A DNA stretch of 64,000 bases from Amanita rubescens (lineage: Eukaryota > Basidiomycota > Agaricomycetes > Agaricales > Amanitaceae), in assembly GCA_015039365.1 (NCBI GenBank), contig WION01000040.1, forward strand, positions 233,801-297,800, written 5' to 3'. Shown here piece after piece: positions 21,378-31,989 of the stretch. The notes beneath the pieces were generated by a model. That model did not search any database. It was given only the letters and a program-made list of their open reading frames with translations, and was not told the DNA's origin. Position 1 is the stretch's first letter; each line of letters starts with the position of its first letter. Position numbers and translations under genes: made by a program.

Positions 21378-22684
21378 ATGACGCCCAAAGTCAAGTTACG
21401 GCTATCTTTTGGCAATGTAACCAGGCTTGTACTGTCGATCCCACTTGATAAATGCGACACATTTGCCATTAACCCTCTCAAATGGCTGCGATTTCTAGGG
21501 TTTGCTATCTATGGACGACAAGGGTACCTCTCTACATCGGAAGCTGGCGCAGAGATCGACGATTATACAGCAGATATAAAGGCCCGTGTATACTATTTCA
21601 TATCAAATGGTAGGGCGGATTGACGTGAGGTAAAACCTCGCTAACGTTGCTAACCTTTTCAGGTGAACCTCGCCTTGTCGATGTCGATGCGGTGGGCGAC
21701 AGAACATCGGAGGCTTCAGACCTGTCTGCCCGCCGAAGTGAATTCAGGGCCAACGTGGTTGAGCGAGATGGGACCTGCGTGCTAACAGGAAATCCAGCGA
21801 GGCAATGCATTGCGTGCCATATCATTCCCCATGCGAAGGGAAGCAATGTGCGTCCTTACGAATCTTCTATAGCAACTTTCTCACTTAATCAAGTACATGT
21901 CGAACCTCATCCGTCACCGAGGTGAAGCATATGATTACGTCGATGACATTGATGACATTGATGACACTCGGAATGGACTTCTGCTACTTAGCTTGCTCCA
22001 TCTCTCGTTTGGAGCTGGTGAATTAGCGTTCCTGAAGGTCTGCTGTTATTTCCATCCAGGGCTATCTGAAACTTAAGTATCTCATAGACTCCCAACTTTG
22101 CTTTGACTGTTGATGATATTCCTTACTGCCCGCGAAGGGGAGCCAATGAAGCGAGCCCGGACAGTCGCCTTACGTTGCACTATTTCGTCGACCCACTTCA
22201 GCTTGGCGACATGATCACCAATAACGCTCCCCGCAACGCTGATGCGCGGCAGCCTCAAGACACCAGCGAATGGCCACCTGCTATCATTCTTGATCTCTTC
22301 TATGCCGTGGCTGCTATGAACGCATGGAGTCCAAAACCCTTTATCAAATATGTCCGAGAACGATCAAAGGATGCTTATCACAATAGCGATGACGAAGATA
22401 ATGACAATGTGTTGGATAATAGTGGACCAAGTCATGTCGATGCACAGATGGGCGATCAAATAACAGGATCTAAACGTTATGCTCTACGCAGCAGAAACAA
22501 GACGTCAAACATTCGCCCGGACGCAAGACGGTTCGCTGATTTGATGGATGGCGTGTGCGCACTGTGGATGCAGTCTTCGAGGGTGGACAAGCCAAAGCCG
22601 GAGGATGATCATGCTTCGAGTCTTACTCGCGACGAAAGCGTTAAGATGTGGTTACAATCAATAGAGGATCCCACAACAAATTAG
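21378..22684 (+). CDS. HNH-nuclease-domain protein (HNH_2 type), 385 aa
   Basis: Four exons (21378-21609, 21663-21847, 21894-22037, 22088-22684). The start is the ATG at 21378; the upstream in-frame codon is GTG. Exon 2 holds the first half of an HNH motif: FRANVVERDGTCVLTG, then CIACHIIPHAKGSN. Exon 3 supplies RNGLLLLSLLHLSFGAG, giving the His, Asn and His of a beta-beta-alpha metal finger. This domain (like PF13391) is widespread in Agaricomycetes in proteins of unknown role. It could cleave or bind nucleic acid. Ahead of it is a 100-residue unknown N-domain. Behind it is an acidic low-complexity segment (HNSDDEDNDNV) followed by a basic segment. Exon 3 contains a short trinucleotide-phase repeat coding DDIDDIDD. 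It is convergent with the PARG gene, with 200 bp between the stop codons. Confidence 0.78.
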
Positions 22685-22885
22685 ATCATTTTTATCACTT
22701 TTCCGTAATGTGCATTGATAATCAGAGGACTCGTGGACCAGGAGAAAACGAGAACCTGGAGTAGAAAAAGAAGGGTATTGTACATGAGCATTGTATGGTC
22801 GGCGGGGAGCGTACTAGACGTAAGACCTGGAATGAGGCTAGGTATGAGTGAGCACGAGCTCTGTTTACCGACCATAGAGTAGCGT

Positions 22886-23821
22886 TCACTCTGTTTGGCT
22901 TAATAACGACACTGTCCCAACGGCATCCTTGCAAGCGGTTTCATACGACGTTCTAAATTCTAGGAATGTTTCGTGGCCCAAAATAGCAAACACAACGTGG
23001 TCGAATGACTGGTTGAACCGTGCACCAGGAGAAAGGTGTTCCGCCCAGGTTCGCGCGACCATATCGACCTTGTTCTTGAAGACCCCCGTCCCAAAACTTC
23101 CCAACACGACGTTCTTCACCCCTTCCTTCTCAAATAGGTACAATATCCGGGCCATCCTCTCCTTCATAGCGGCAGCAATCTTCGCTTCTATCTCCTCTGG
23201 CTCAAATTTCTCGCGTAACTTCCCGCGCATGAGACCAGCATTCACTGCGGGGCTCGTCACAACATCAACTTGTAAAGGCTCCACCCAATTTGCCTTGTCA
23301 TCACGGAAAACGGTGATGCCCGGAGAATAAATCATTGAATGGGAATAAAAGCCGTCCTGAGGAGACGCCCTGTGTAGTTTGTAAAACTGCTGCGCCGTCG
23401 GCGACATCAAAATCGAATATAGGTTAGAAGAGCGCGCTATGGACTCTTCTTGGGCTTGCGAACCCGATAGGAAACCTCCACCTGGGTTCTTTGTCGACGC
23501 AAAGTTCAGGATGCCTATCTTCGCGTCAGGCACTCGATCCGACAGGTGACGCGCGCCTGCTAATGTGGATATCTCGAGGAGAGATACTTCGGTCCGAGGA
23601 GATGGTGTAGCTGGAGAGGCTTCTCTCCACGATGAAAGATTAGAGTCAGCGCCGTAAAATCGGGTGCCGCTCTCTGATTCCTTCGTCTTTTGGGAGAGAT
23701 CATAGGTGATGCCTTTCGAAGTGTACGAGCCATTCTCAATGGCTTTGATTGTCTCCTCTGCTATTCCTTTGCGTCCTGGACGCGAGTCACTTGTCCTTGT
23801 CCTCGTGTTATCGGATGACAT
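22886..23821 (-). CDS. microbial-type poly(ADP-ribose) glycohydrolase (TIGR02452 family), 311 aa
   Basis: A single exon from ATG 23821. The macrodomain-like PARG signature is clear: NFASTKNPGGGFLSGSQAQEE, that is GGG-x7-QEE with the two adjacent catalytic-type glutamates. It is preceded by the family's N-terminal region (KAIENGSYTSKGITYDL) and followed by IYSPGITVFRDD, VVTSPAVNAG and VLGSFGTGVFKNKV, the second ligand-binding loop. Length and motif order match fungal and bacterial TIGR02452 proteins. Characterised relatives remove ADP-ribose from modified proteins or nucleic acids. No targeting signal is visible, so it is probably cytosolic or nuclear. Its neighbour, an HNH protein, is convergent rather than co-transcribed, so a joint function is only a speculation. 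Confidence 0.88.
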   Translation of the reverse strand: MSSDNTRTRTSDSRPGRKGIAEETIKAIENGSYTSKGITYDLSQKTKESESGTRFYGADSNLSSWREASPATPSPRTEVSLLEISTLAGARHLSDRVPDAKIGILNFASTKNPGGGFLSGSQAQEESIARSSNLYSILMSPTAQQFYKLHRASPQDGFYSHSMIYSPGITVFRDDKANWVEPLQVDVVTSPAVNAGLMRGKLREKFEPEEIEAKIAAAMKERMARILYLFEKEGVKNVVLGSFGTGVFKNKVDMVARTWAEHLSPGARFNQSFDHVVFAILGHETFLEFRTSYETACKDAVGTVSLLSQTE

Positions 23822-23965
23822 TTGTCAGGTGTGTGACTCGTCACCGTGACATGCTATGCATCTGACATCATAACTGAACGTTTGAACAAGAATCCTTTCG
23901 CTGTCAACGGGTTGATCAACGGCCACCCGTACTCGGGTTACCATACCCGTGCAGGTCTCTACCAA

Positions 23966-23976
23966 GGATATAAGAC
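23966..23976 (+). promoter_or_regulatory. TATA box of the 24062 SSP gene
   Basis: GGATATAAGAC, followed by CTTCAATGCTGACACTCC, about 90 bp before the ATG. The same TATA-plus-CTTCAAT-TGACACCCC arrangement precedes the SSP genes at 24948, 49464 and 55652. Confidence 0.65.
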
Positions 23977-24061
23977 CTTCAATGCTGACACTCCGATATT
24001 CTTCAGTTTCATTCTGAGTGCCTCACCCCTCCTGCTCATATCCTCAATTTCTCTTCGAACA

Positions 24062-24229
24062 ATGAAATTCTTTGCAGCCATCCTCACGGCGCTCCTATGC
24101 GTATCAGCCACACTCGCTCTTCCCTCTCCCCAATCGTTGTGCGACTCCCCAGTTTGTGGGGAAGACCCGACTTGCCCTAACGGATGGGATCCCGTTGTGA
24201 CTGGAGATTGTTACCAGTGCTGCATCTAG
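24062..24229 (+). CDS. small secreted cysteine-rich protein (SSP family), 55 aa
   Basis: MKFFAAILTALLCVSATLALP is a signal peptide with an n-region Lys and a strong h-region. The mature peptide is about 35 residues with six cysteines, C-x4-C-x5-C-x11-C-x2-CC, ending CYQCCI. The start at 24062 is chosen because the signal peptide aligns exactly with its paralogues. Upstream, the TATA box and UTR are conserved, but the 5'-UTR intron present in the other plus-strand copies has lost its acceptor side, so this copy appears to have an unspliced leader. It is a very small, highly disulphide-rich peptide. Function unknown. Confidence 0.8.
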   Translation: MKFFAAILTALLCVSATLALPSPQSLCDSPVCGEDPTCPNGWDPVVTGDCYQCCI

Positions 24230-24807
24230 ATCTGTCAGGATCTTCAGCCGAAGGTATAGACGGTGAGCAACACGAATTGGAGAAAGAATTGAATAATGAT
24301 TACTGGCAAATGGGGAAAAGGCGGATGTGTAGGCGACTAGGAAATACGGCTGCCAAGCCCGCCGAAATGCACTAAGCATGCTGGAACTTGATTTGAAGGT
24401 AGTCTACGTTATGTATCGTTGTTCGAGAGGACCGGACGTTATTTAATTCGCACACCGCACGGTGCTTTTTTGAGTACTTTTTTTTGATGAAACGGATCGT
24501 CGGATCCACACGGAGCTTTAAGTTAGAGGCAGTTCCTATCAGCTATTGCGATAAACAAAAAAGCGGTGTTCGATGTTTCAAAGGTCACCTATGATGCGAA
24601 TATTCAGGCCATTGTTATCGCGGGCGCATTAAGGTGTTTTTCATTTCAAAATTTCTGAAACACTGTAATGCGACGGGCGAAATACTATTACCTCTATGAC
24701 GGCGTCCGCAGTTCGAATTTCCGATTACAAAGTATGTTAGGGTATACCTGCTGGCATGTCAGCACCCGAGTCTTCAAGTTACGGGCTACGATGAGCGGCA
24801 TTCGAAA
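24230..24807. other. SSP inter-unit spacer with the shared upstream block
   Basis: From about 24475 to 24740 this matches blocks before the SSP genes at 49464, 51363 (inverted), 52823 and 55652. It contains the palindrome GTTTTTCA...TGAAACAC near 24630-24660 and TAATGCGAC at 24666-24674. It is non-coding. Confidence 0.6.
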
Positions 24808-24818
24808 GATATAAAAAC
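24808..24818 (+). promoter_or_regulatory. TATA box of the 24948 SSP gene
   Basis: GATATAAAAAC followed by CTTCAATTCTGACACCCC. The same element is at 55512-55522 before the 55652 gene. Confidence 0.7.
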
Positions 24819-24871
24819 CTTCAATTCTGACACCCCAATATTCTTCAGCTTCACTAGCGCCTTTCTAAACA

Positions 24872-24924
24872 GTGAGTCTCCTGCACATTTCCTCGATTTT
24901 ATCAAAGATTGAGGCATCCCACAG
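24872..24924 (+). other. 5'-UTR intron of the 24948 SSP gene
   Basis: Donor GTGAGTCTCC and acceptor CACAG, 53 nt, ending 23 nt before the ATG. Introns of identical length and position precede the 49464 gene (49388-49440) and the 55652 gene (55576-55628). This shared structure supports common descent. Confidence 0.6.
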
Positions 24925-24947
24925 ACCCACCTATCTCTTTGAATAAT

Positions 24948-25130
24948 ATGAAATTATTTGCAGCCATCCTCACTGCGCTCCTATGTGCATCAGCCACCCT
25001 CGCTGTCCCTTCTCCCGTTTCATTGGAACGGTGCGACACTCCAACTTGTGGAGCCGAAGGGATAGAGCCTATTTGCGATCCCGGATATTATCCCAAAACG
25101 AGCGACAATTGTTTTCAATGCTGCTTCTAG
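24948..25130 (+). CDS. small secreted cysteine-rich protein (SSP family), 60 aa
   Basis: The signal peptide MKLFAAILTALLCASATLAVP is followed by a mature region with C-x4-C-x8-C-x11-C-x2-CC, ending CFQCCF. The in-frame codons upstream (from 24909) read through the leader after the UTR intron and begin with TTG, so the Met at 24948 is the start. It lies about 0.9 kb downstream of the 24062 gene in the same orientation. The intervening block is the shared SSP upstream unit, so the pair arose by tandem duplication. The second loop (between Cys2 and Cys3) is three residues longer than in 24062 and equals that of 49464. Confidence 0.82.
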   Translation: MKLFAAILTALLCASATLAVPSPVSLERCDTPTCGAEGIEPICDPGYYPKTSDNCFQCCF

Positions 25131-25888
25131 ATTGTCGGGACCTTCAGCTGAAGGTGCAGATGGTAAGCATATATAACGAAGGGGATAGAATTGAATAATG
25201 ATGCGAATTTAGATGTGAAGGCGTGATATAGTTCAATGTTTTACATAAGTACCTCGTTGTGTATCATACCAACATTGTTCGCAAATGCACAACAAAAAGT
25301 CGTTGAAAAGTATTTCATTGTCGTTCAGATGTGTATTCCCTAGTTATAACCCGTGTGTTGAGGTGAAGTTGTTCACTTTCCTGATTTGCACGTCGACAAA
25401 GTTGGCAAAGATAATGGTACATTGGATAAAAATAGCGGGTGTCGCGCTGTCAAATCGATTTGAGTTTGTAGTATTACTATCGGCTGAGGAGCTTCTATCA
25501 GAGAACGCTTTAACGATGCCCAGCAACATTCCGTATGTTGCAGTTTCATTAAAAGTAATCGTATCGAGTGTCTTCCTTACTTTCAGATGGGGCATACTGG
25601 ATTAGTCTAAACCCTCTTGTGCATGTTTGGGTCCGAGCCACGCGGTGATGAAGGTCGTAGCAGCGAGCAGCAGTGACATCCCCGATATTAGCCACAAATC
25701 ATGTTATGTGGAACGTGATTTCCTGTGCGATCTTTAAGGTAAACCCGGCCCGGATTTTGGGTGGATTATGGAGGGCAGAATCATGTTCACTGCGAGAGCA
25801 GACATATTAGCTTCAGCCAAGTCCCGGAAATGTTGGCTAGACGTTCAGCGCTGTCAGGTGCACGGCACGCAACGACCTTGACGCCAGG
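25131..25888. other. SSP 3' flank and unassigned sequence
   Basis: About 25140-25540 aligns with the 3' flank of the 49464 SSP gene (about 49660-50150) and, inverted, with the flank of the 51363 gene. It includes the phrase CTTCTATCAGAGAACGCT. The duplication unit therefore carries about 0.5 kb of 3' sequence. 25620-25888 shows nothing recognisable. Confidence 0.5.
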
Positions 25889-28520
25889 AAGTCTAAAGGC
25901 TAGATCTTCGGAAGATCGGACCTACTGATATAGGTATATTACATCTGGATTGCGTTCAAATGGTAGCTATCCAAGGATCAACCAATCGATAGCATACGCG
26001 ATACGTTTCAAATATCGACTTGTATAATTTACACGGATCAAGTACAGTAAGTGGAAATCTCAACCGCTACCTCCTATTCTAATCTCCGCTCTCTCTTCCG
26101 CCTCTTCCATTGCTTTCAACCTCTCTTTCATCATTTCCAAACTACGTTCCGTTTCATCTATCAAACTCGGGTCGGAATTTTTGTTGCGCAGACTTTCTAA
26201 TCTCGTTTCCAGGAGCCTGATGGCCTTCTGTTTGGGCCCCGCGATACTTCCTGCCAAGGACAAAGAAGCATAGGACCTGACGAGCTGCACTATCTTGGCA
26301 AATTCCTTCTTTATCTTTTGGTCCAACCGCATGATGGCGTAATCAAGATTAATTACGATCGTGCGATTATCGTCGTGACCACTCTTCGCTTGATCGTATT
26401 GCATCTGTGCGTCTGGATCTAAAACCAAGTTCGTTTCTCGTTTCTCCCAAACCGATTCACAAATGGTATGATTCTCGGCAGTGTGACCGCAATGGCATGA
26501 GTTGCTTGGACGAGGGGTAGAGTAGCGACTTGCTACTGTGCCCACCGCTCTATTGACGGCGATGTATCCGAGCGGGTGGACGTGCAAAAGGGGGGAGGTT
26601 AATACGGCTGATGCGATTCTTATACCCCAATGTTTACGTTTTGCTAACCCAATTTTGCAGTTCGTGTAACATCCGGGATAGGAACATATTGAATTCAACA
26701 GATCGGAGGGGACCTTTTCCCAGACTAGTCGCGTCTGTCGCATGAGGTCCTCGTATTCGTCTATCTTCTATGGATGAATTAGCATGAATGTACGTAATTT
26801 ATGGAGATAAGCCTACCATCTCGTTCCCTTTGTTCGAATTCTTTACCTTCTTCAGCTCTTCTTTCGTTTCCGAGAGGTTCTCCGCCTGAAGTATTGCGTT
26901 ATCAATCCTGTCTTCGATCTCCTGTGATTTCTTTTGGAGACTTATGATTTCGTTCGTGGGCTGAGGTATACGAGTGTCGAGCCAGTTGAAAAGGTGAACG
27001 AGCTCTCGCAAGGCTTTAGTGTGAGATGCGTTCACAGCGTCTTCGTACTCTTCCAGATCTCTCCTGCTCATGGAGCTTTGGTCGCGGGTTCTACTAAGCT
27101 TTTTCCACAAAGCCAAAGGATTATCTAGCAAGAATTGGTTTTTGATGTCACTGCCAGGCTCAGGCCGTAAAGCGGGAGGCAAGGAATTTTGCTGAAAATT
27201 CAAACAAATTCGACTCGCGACATTGGTGAATAAGATCCCGATGTTGTTGGCAAGTGTGTTCGGAAAGATGGATGAAAGCATGGTCAATGCATAGTCGGTG
27301 GCAGCGCCGAGACGTTCTTCGGTGCCATTAGCTATTATAATGACGGCATTAACAATGGGGATGGTCTCTTCGATAGCTCTAGCGATACTGGCTTTGTGCT
27401 GATCATCTCGTTCGAGACCGCGAGTATCCGCAAGTCCGGGCGTATCAAGTACGCGCACCACAATCCCGTTTCTACTTGTGAGTTTGTACAGCCGGGCAGA
27501 GTTCGTCTGACTCTGATTTACATTTCCGCCAGCTTCATTGCTCTGGTCGTAAAAGGACTCGTAGTTTTGGGGATTTTTGCCGTTCAAGATGTTTGCGAGC
27601 AAGGAGAGGAAGGTTGTCTTCCCTTTCCCGGTTTCGCCTACAACAGACGGAGAAATTGAAAAGTGTTTCTAAAGCAAATGACGTTTCTTACCGATAAGTA
27701 GAATTGTGTATTCCCGACCGCTGGTTTTGATGATACCTTTTCCAAGGTCGGACATATTGCTAACCACGTAAGTGATTAGAGCGTAATAACCACATGTGTG
27801 AAGCATTGCTTACTTCAAAGGCACAGACCCACTGTCGTCGTTACTAGGTTAAATTTCGTTAGAATTGCAAATAGACGAACTTACTATTCATCGTCGACTG
27901 CCTTCATGTTTATAGTTCGCAAGTTTGATCTCTGAATAACGCTGTCTCGGGCAAACTTGATTCGTACGCTTAGCTGCGGAAGTTCAATCCAAGACCAGTG
28001 GCTTAAGAGGCCACTTCCACAGGGACGACAATTGAATGGGAATTACTAAAACATGATGCCTGGTGAGTGACTTCCTTTCGGGGCAGCAGGCTGTGGAAGG
28101 TGGCGTACATCGTGTAGATAAAGCCCTTACCGTATAGCAATAGCGATAGCCTTGCCTAGAACGTGATATAATCCCCGTTTAGGTAACTTGGTGCGGGCAA
28201 GGGCACGCCAGAAACATGAATTTGGAAGACGAAAAGAAAACAGTGAAAAAGGTATGATTGTCAATAAATTCCATTAGGCACCAACACAAGTTCTGGACAG
28301 AGACAATAATGATAGAGTGATTACGGCCGCTCCAAACCTTTCCTAGTCAAACAAGCGAGGCACGAGCGCGTTTGACAGAGATTTTTGGTGAGGGTGACGT
28401 GGATGCGGCGCGGCCAACGGCCTTTCTAACTACATATATCATGACAAGTTGAGGGTAGTGATGTTATATCACTCCTTCAGACGCAATCGTCTAGTACTAA
28501 TGGTGTCTTGAAATCGCCAA
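25889..28520. repeat. left arm of a large inverted duplication
   Basis: About 2.6 kb here is the reverse complement of about 29218-31986. The outer boundary is at the shared phrase GATCTTCGGAAGATCGG-. The inner boundary is near CACTCCTTCAGACGCAATCG and TGGTGTCTTGAAATCGCCAA. It contains one complete GTPase gene and about 600 bp of its upstream sequence. Confidence 0.85.
26060..27907 (-). CDS. AIG1-like P-loop GTPase with a C-terminal Cys/His segment (left copy)
   Basis: Five exons: MKAVDDEYNDDSG begins at ATG 27907, two short exons follow, then the G domain, then a C-terminal exon ending at 26060, about 549 aa. The G1/P-loop is GETGKGKTTF, the switch-II/G3 motif is LDTPGLADTRG, and a candidate G4 is ILFTNVAS. 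Spacing resembles AIG1/IAN-type and related fungal GTPases that form membrane-associated oligomers. After the G domain comes a coiled-coil-like stretch (EIEDRIDNAILQAENLSE, KEELKKVK). The last exon has CSYPGCYTNC and CHCGHTAENHTIC, which may bind zinc, and a second coiled coil. The gene lies wholly in the inverted duplication and differs from the plus-strand copy by few residues (for example DYALTM versus DYALTT). Confidence 0.8.
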
Positions 28521-29217
28521 TCAATGACATTGATCCCCCTCTTTCCTGCCGATTACCGCAGCCCGCTCATTCAGTGTTCAGCGTCCCGCTGCCAGTGTAG
28601 TACAAAGTGAGTCGTGACACCGGTACGTTAAGCTTCATGTCAGATCTAGAAGGCTGCGGTGCCACAGCCTGAGTCAGGTTCACATCTTCCAAGTCTAGTC
28701 TAATTTTGGATCTCAAATAAAGATACTTTTGGGCACCCACAAATGATTTTTCGAGTGCGGCCAGGGCTAGTGATAAGCTGGTGTGCCTCAGTTCCTGTGA
28801 CTGGTGCACGCAGGCATTTTCACGTTGAGAAAGGTGCGAGTGGAGCATAGGCTTTATCTATCTTGAGACGTTAAGGTACCATTTCACTCTGCATGGATCT
28901 CGGAACGTCGGAGAAAACGAATGAATTCCGTTTGAACTTTGTCGTGCACTCTATATAAGCCCTTAATAATAACATATGTAAACAAAACGCTCGGCACAAC
29001 GTCTGTGACATCGCCGCTTACGTAAAACGCTGCCGGCCGCTTTTCTCTCCTTTGCCGCTGCAGTGCCGCACATCGCCTATGCGTTCTTGAGTGTCCCGTC
29101 AACGGTATGTCATCCATTTGCACCTGTTGAGGTTCTTTGCTAACTCAATCATAATTTAGTCCGTGTGTGGACTGATGGGATCAGATACGTCGCCAAGTAC
29201 TCGCTGCACCAGCCAAC
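28521..29217. other. central spacer of the inverted duplication
   Basis: About 0.7 kb of unique sequence between the arms, so the duplication is not a perfect snap-back palindrome. Two short minus-strand frames (28567-28848 and 28884-29123) have no recognisable features. With the arm ends it forms the roughly 2 kb shared intergenic region of the divergent GTPase genes. Confidence 0.55.
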
Positions 29218-31986
29218 GTTTGGCGATTGCAAGACACCGTTACTAGATGATTCCGTCTGAAGGAGTGATATAACATCAGTACCTTCAACTCGTTATCATC
29301 CCTCAGTTCTGCGGTTCAGGCCCATAAGGGTTGTGATTGACCACCTGGTGCGCGTTGCGAGTGCTTCCATCATTTGTCGTAGTATTGACGGGCATTCGTT
29401 TATAGCACTTTAACATTGATATGGTTAGAAAGGCCTTTGGCCGCGCGCATCCACGCCACCCTCACCAAAAATCTCTGTCAAACGTGCTCATGCCAGTTCG
29501 TGCCTCGCTCATTTGACTAGGAAAGGTTCGGAGCGGCCGTAATCACTCTATCATTATTGTCTCTGTCCAGAACCTGTGTCGGTGCCTAATGGAATTTATT
29601 GACAATCGTACCTTTTTCACTGTTTTCTTTTCGTCTTCCATATTCAAGTTTCTGGCGTGCCCTTGCCCGCGCCAAGTTACCTAAATGGAGATTATATCAC
29701 GTTCTAGGCAAGGCCATCGAAGCGCTCAGCTATTGCTATACGGTAAGGGCTTTATCTACACGATGTACGCCACTTTCCACAGCCTGCTGCCCCGAAAGGA
29801 AGACAATCGCCAGGCATCATGTTTTAGTAATTCCCATTCAATTGTCGTCCCTGTGGAAGCGCCCTGTTAAGTCACTGGTCTTGGATTGAACTTCCGCAGC
29901 TAAGCGTACTGCGAATCTTTGGCCGAGGCAGCGTTATTCAGAGATCAAACCTGTGAACAGGATGGCGGGCGACGATGAATAGTAAGTTCCTCTATTTGCA
30001 GTTCTAACGAAATTTAACCTAGTAACGACGACAGTGGGTCTGTGCCTTTGAAGTAAGCAATACTTCACACATGTGGTTATTACACTCCAATCACTTATGT
30101 GGTTAGCAATGTGTCCGACCTTGGAAAAGGTATCATCAAAACCAGCGGTCGAGAATACACAATTTTACTTGTCGGTAAGAAACGTCATTTGCTTTAGAAA
30201 CACTTTTCAATTTCTCCGTCTGTTGTAGGCGAAACCGGGAAAGGGAAGACAACCTTCCTGTCCTTGCTCGCAAACATCTTGAACGGCAAAAATCCCCAAA
30301 ACTACGAGTCCTTTTACGACCAGAGCAATGAAGCTGGCGGAAATGTAAATCAGAGTCAGACGAACTCTGCCCGGCTGTACAAACTCACAAGTAGAAACGG
30401 GATTGTGGTGCGTGTACTTGATACGCCCGGACTTGCGGATACTCGCGGTCTCGAACGAGATGATCAGCACAAAGCCAGTATCGCTAGAGCAATCGAAGAG
30501 ACCATCCCCATTGTCAATGCCGTCATTATAATAGCTAATGGCACCGAAGAACGTCTCGGCGCTGCCACCGACTATGCATTGACCACGCTTTCATCCATTT
30601 TTCCGAACACACTTGCCAACAACATCGGGATCTTATTCACCAATGTCGCGAGTCGAATTTGTTTGAATTTTCAGCAAAATTCCTTGCCTCCCGCTTTACG
30701 GCCTGAGCCTGGCAGTGACATCAAAAACCAATTCTTGCTAGATAATCCTTTGGCTTTGTGGAAAAAGCTTAGTAGGGCCCGCGACCAAAGCTCCATGAGC
30801 AGGAGAGATCTGGAAGAGTACGAAGACGCTGTGAACGCATCTCACACTAAAGCCTTGCGAGAGCTCGTTCACCTTTTCAACTGGCTCGACACTCGTATAC
30901 CTCAGCCCACGAACGAAATCATAAGTCTCCAAAAGAAATCACAGGAGATCGAAGAAAGGATTGATAACGCGATACTTCAGGCGGAGAACCTCTCGGAAAC
31001 GAAAGAAGAGCTGAAGAAGGTAAAGAATTCGAACAAAGGGAACGAGATGGTAGGCTTATCTGCACCATAAATTACGTATATTCATGCTAATTCATCCATA
31101 GAAGATAGACAAATACGAGGACCTCATGCGACAGACGCGACCAGTCTGGGAAAAGGTCCCCTCCGATCTGTTGAATTCAATATGTTCCTATCCCGGATGT
31201 CACACTAACTGCAAAATTGGGTTAGCAAAACGTAAACATTGGGGTATAAGGATCGCATCAGCCGTATTAACCTCCCCCCTTTTGTCCGTCCACCCGCTCG
31301 GATACATCGCCGTCAATAGAGCGGTGGGCGCAGTAGCAAGTCGCTACTCTACCCCTCGCCCAAGTAACTCATGCCATTGCGGTCACACTGCCGAAAATCA
31401 TGCCGTTTGTAACTCGGTTTGGGAGAAACGAGAAACGAACTTGGTTTTAGATCCAGACGCACAGAGGCAATACGATCAAGCGAAGAATGGTCATGACGGT
31501 AATCGCACGATCATGATTAATCTTGATTACGCCATCATGCGATTGGAGCAAGATTTCAAGAAGGAATTCGCCAAGATAGTGCAGCTCGTCAGGTCCTATG
31601 CTTCTTTGTCCTTGGCAGGAAGTATCGCGGGACCCAAACAGAAGGCCATCAGGCTCCTGGAAATGAGATTAGAAAGTCTGCGCAACAAAAATTCCGACTC
31701 GAGTTTGATAGATGAAACGGAACGTAGTTTGCAAATGATGAAAGAGAGGTTGAATGCAGTGGAAAGAGCGGAAGAGAGAGGGGGGATTAGAATAGGAGGT
31801 AGCGGTTGAGATTTCCACTTACTGTACTTGATCCGTGTAAATTATGTTCGATGAGTCGTTTTTACAGTCTTTGAGCTCAAAGATACACACGGTTGGTTGA
31901 TCCTTGGATAGCTACCATTTGAACGCAATCCAGATGTAATATACCTATATCAGTAGGTCCGATCTTCCGAAGATCTAGCCTTTAGT
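29218..31986. repeat. right arm of the large inverted duplication
   Basis: Reverse complement of 25889-28520, about 2.77 kb. The extra length is mostly a single insertion of about 120 bp at about 29305-29425 in the region upstream of the GTPase gene. Coding exons are almost identical between the arms, while the flanks show somewhat more change. Confidence 0.85.
29962..31809 (+). CDS. AIG1-like P-loop GTPase with a C-terminal Cys/His segment (right copy)
   Basis: Exons 29962-29981, 30023-30052, 30107-30174, 30229-31049 and 31102-31809 give 548 aa, starting MAGDDEYNDDSGSVPLNN. The P-loop is GETGKGKTTF, G3 is LDTPGLADTRG, and the Cys/His motifs are CSYPGCHTNC and CHCGHTAENHAVC. The tiny first exons are confirmed by frame continuity in both copies. 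The left copy has an extra ATG in the third exon (NNMSDLGKG) where this copy has GTG (NNVSDLGKG), which also argues that translation begins upstream at MAGDDE. All splice sites are intact in both copies, so both may be expressed. The transcripts diverge from the centre of the inverted duplication. The function is unknown. Related GTPases act in membrane or immunity-like roles in other eukaryotes. Confidence 0.82.
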
Positions 31987-31989
31987 CTA

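Noticed and set aside
28567..29123. Two minus-strand frames in the spacer of the GTPase inverted duplication
   Set aside because: No domain, no partner exons, low-complexity content; not supported as genes.
29599..29889. Plus-strand frames upstream of the right GTPase gene
   Set aside because: They sit in the non-coding 5' part of the arm and are not preserved on the left arm.
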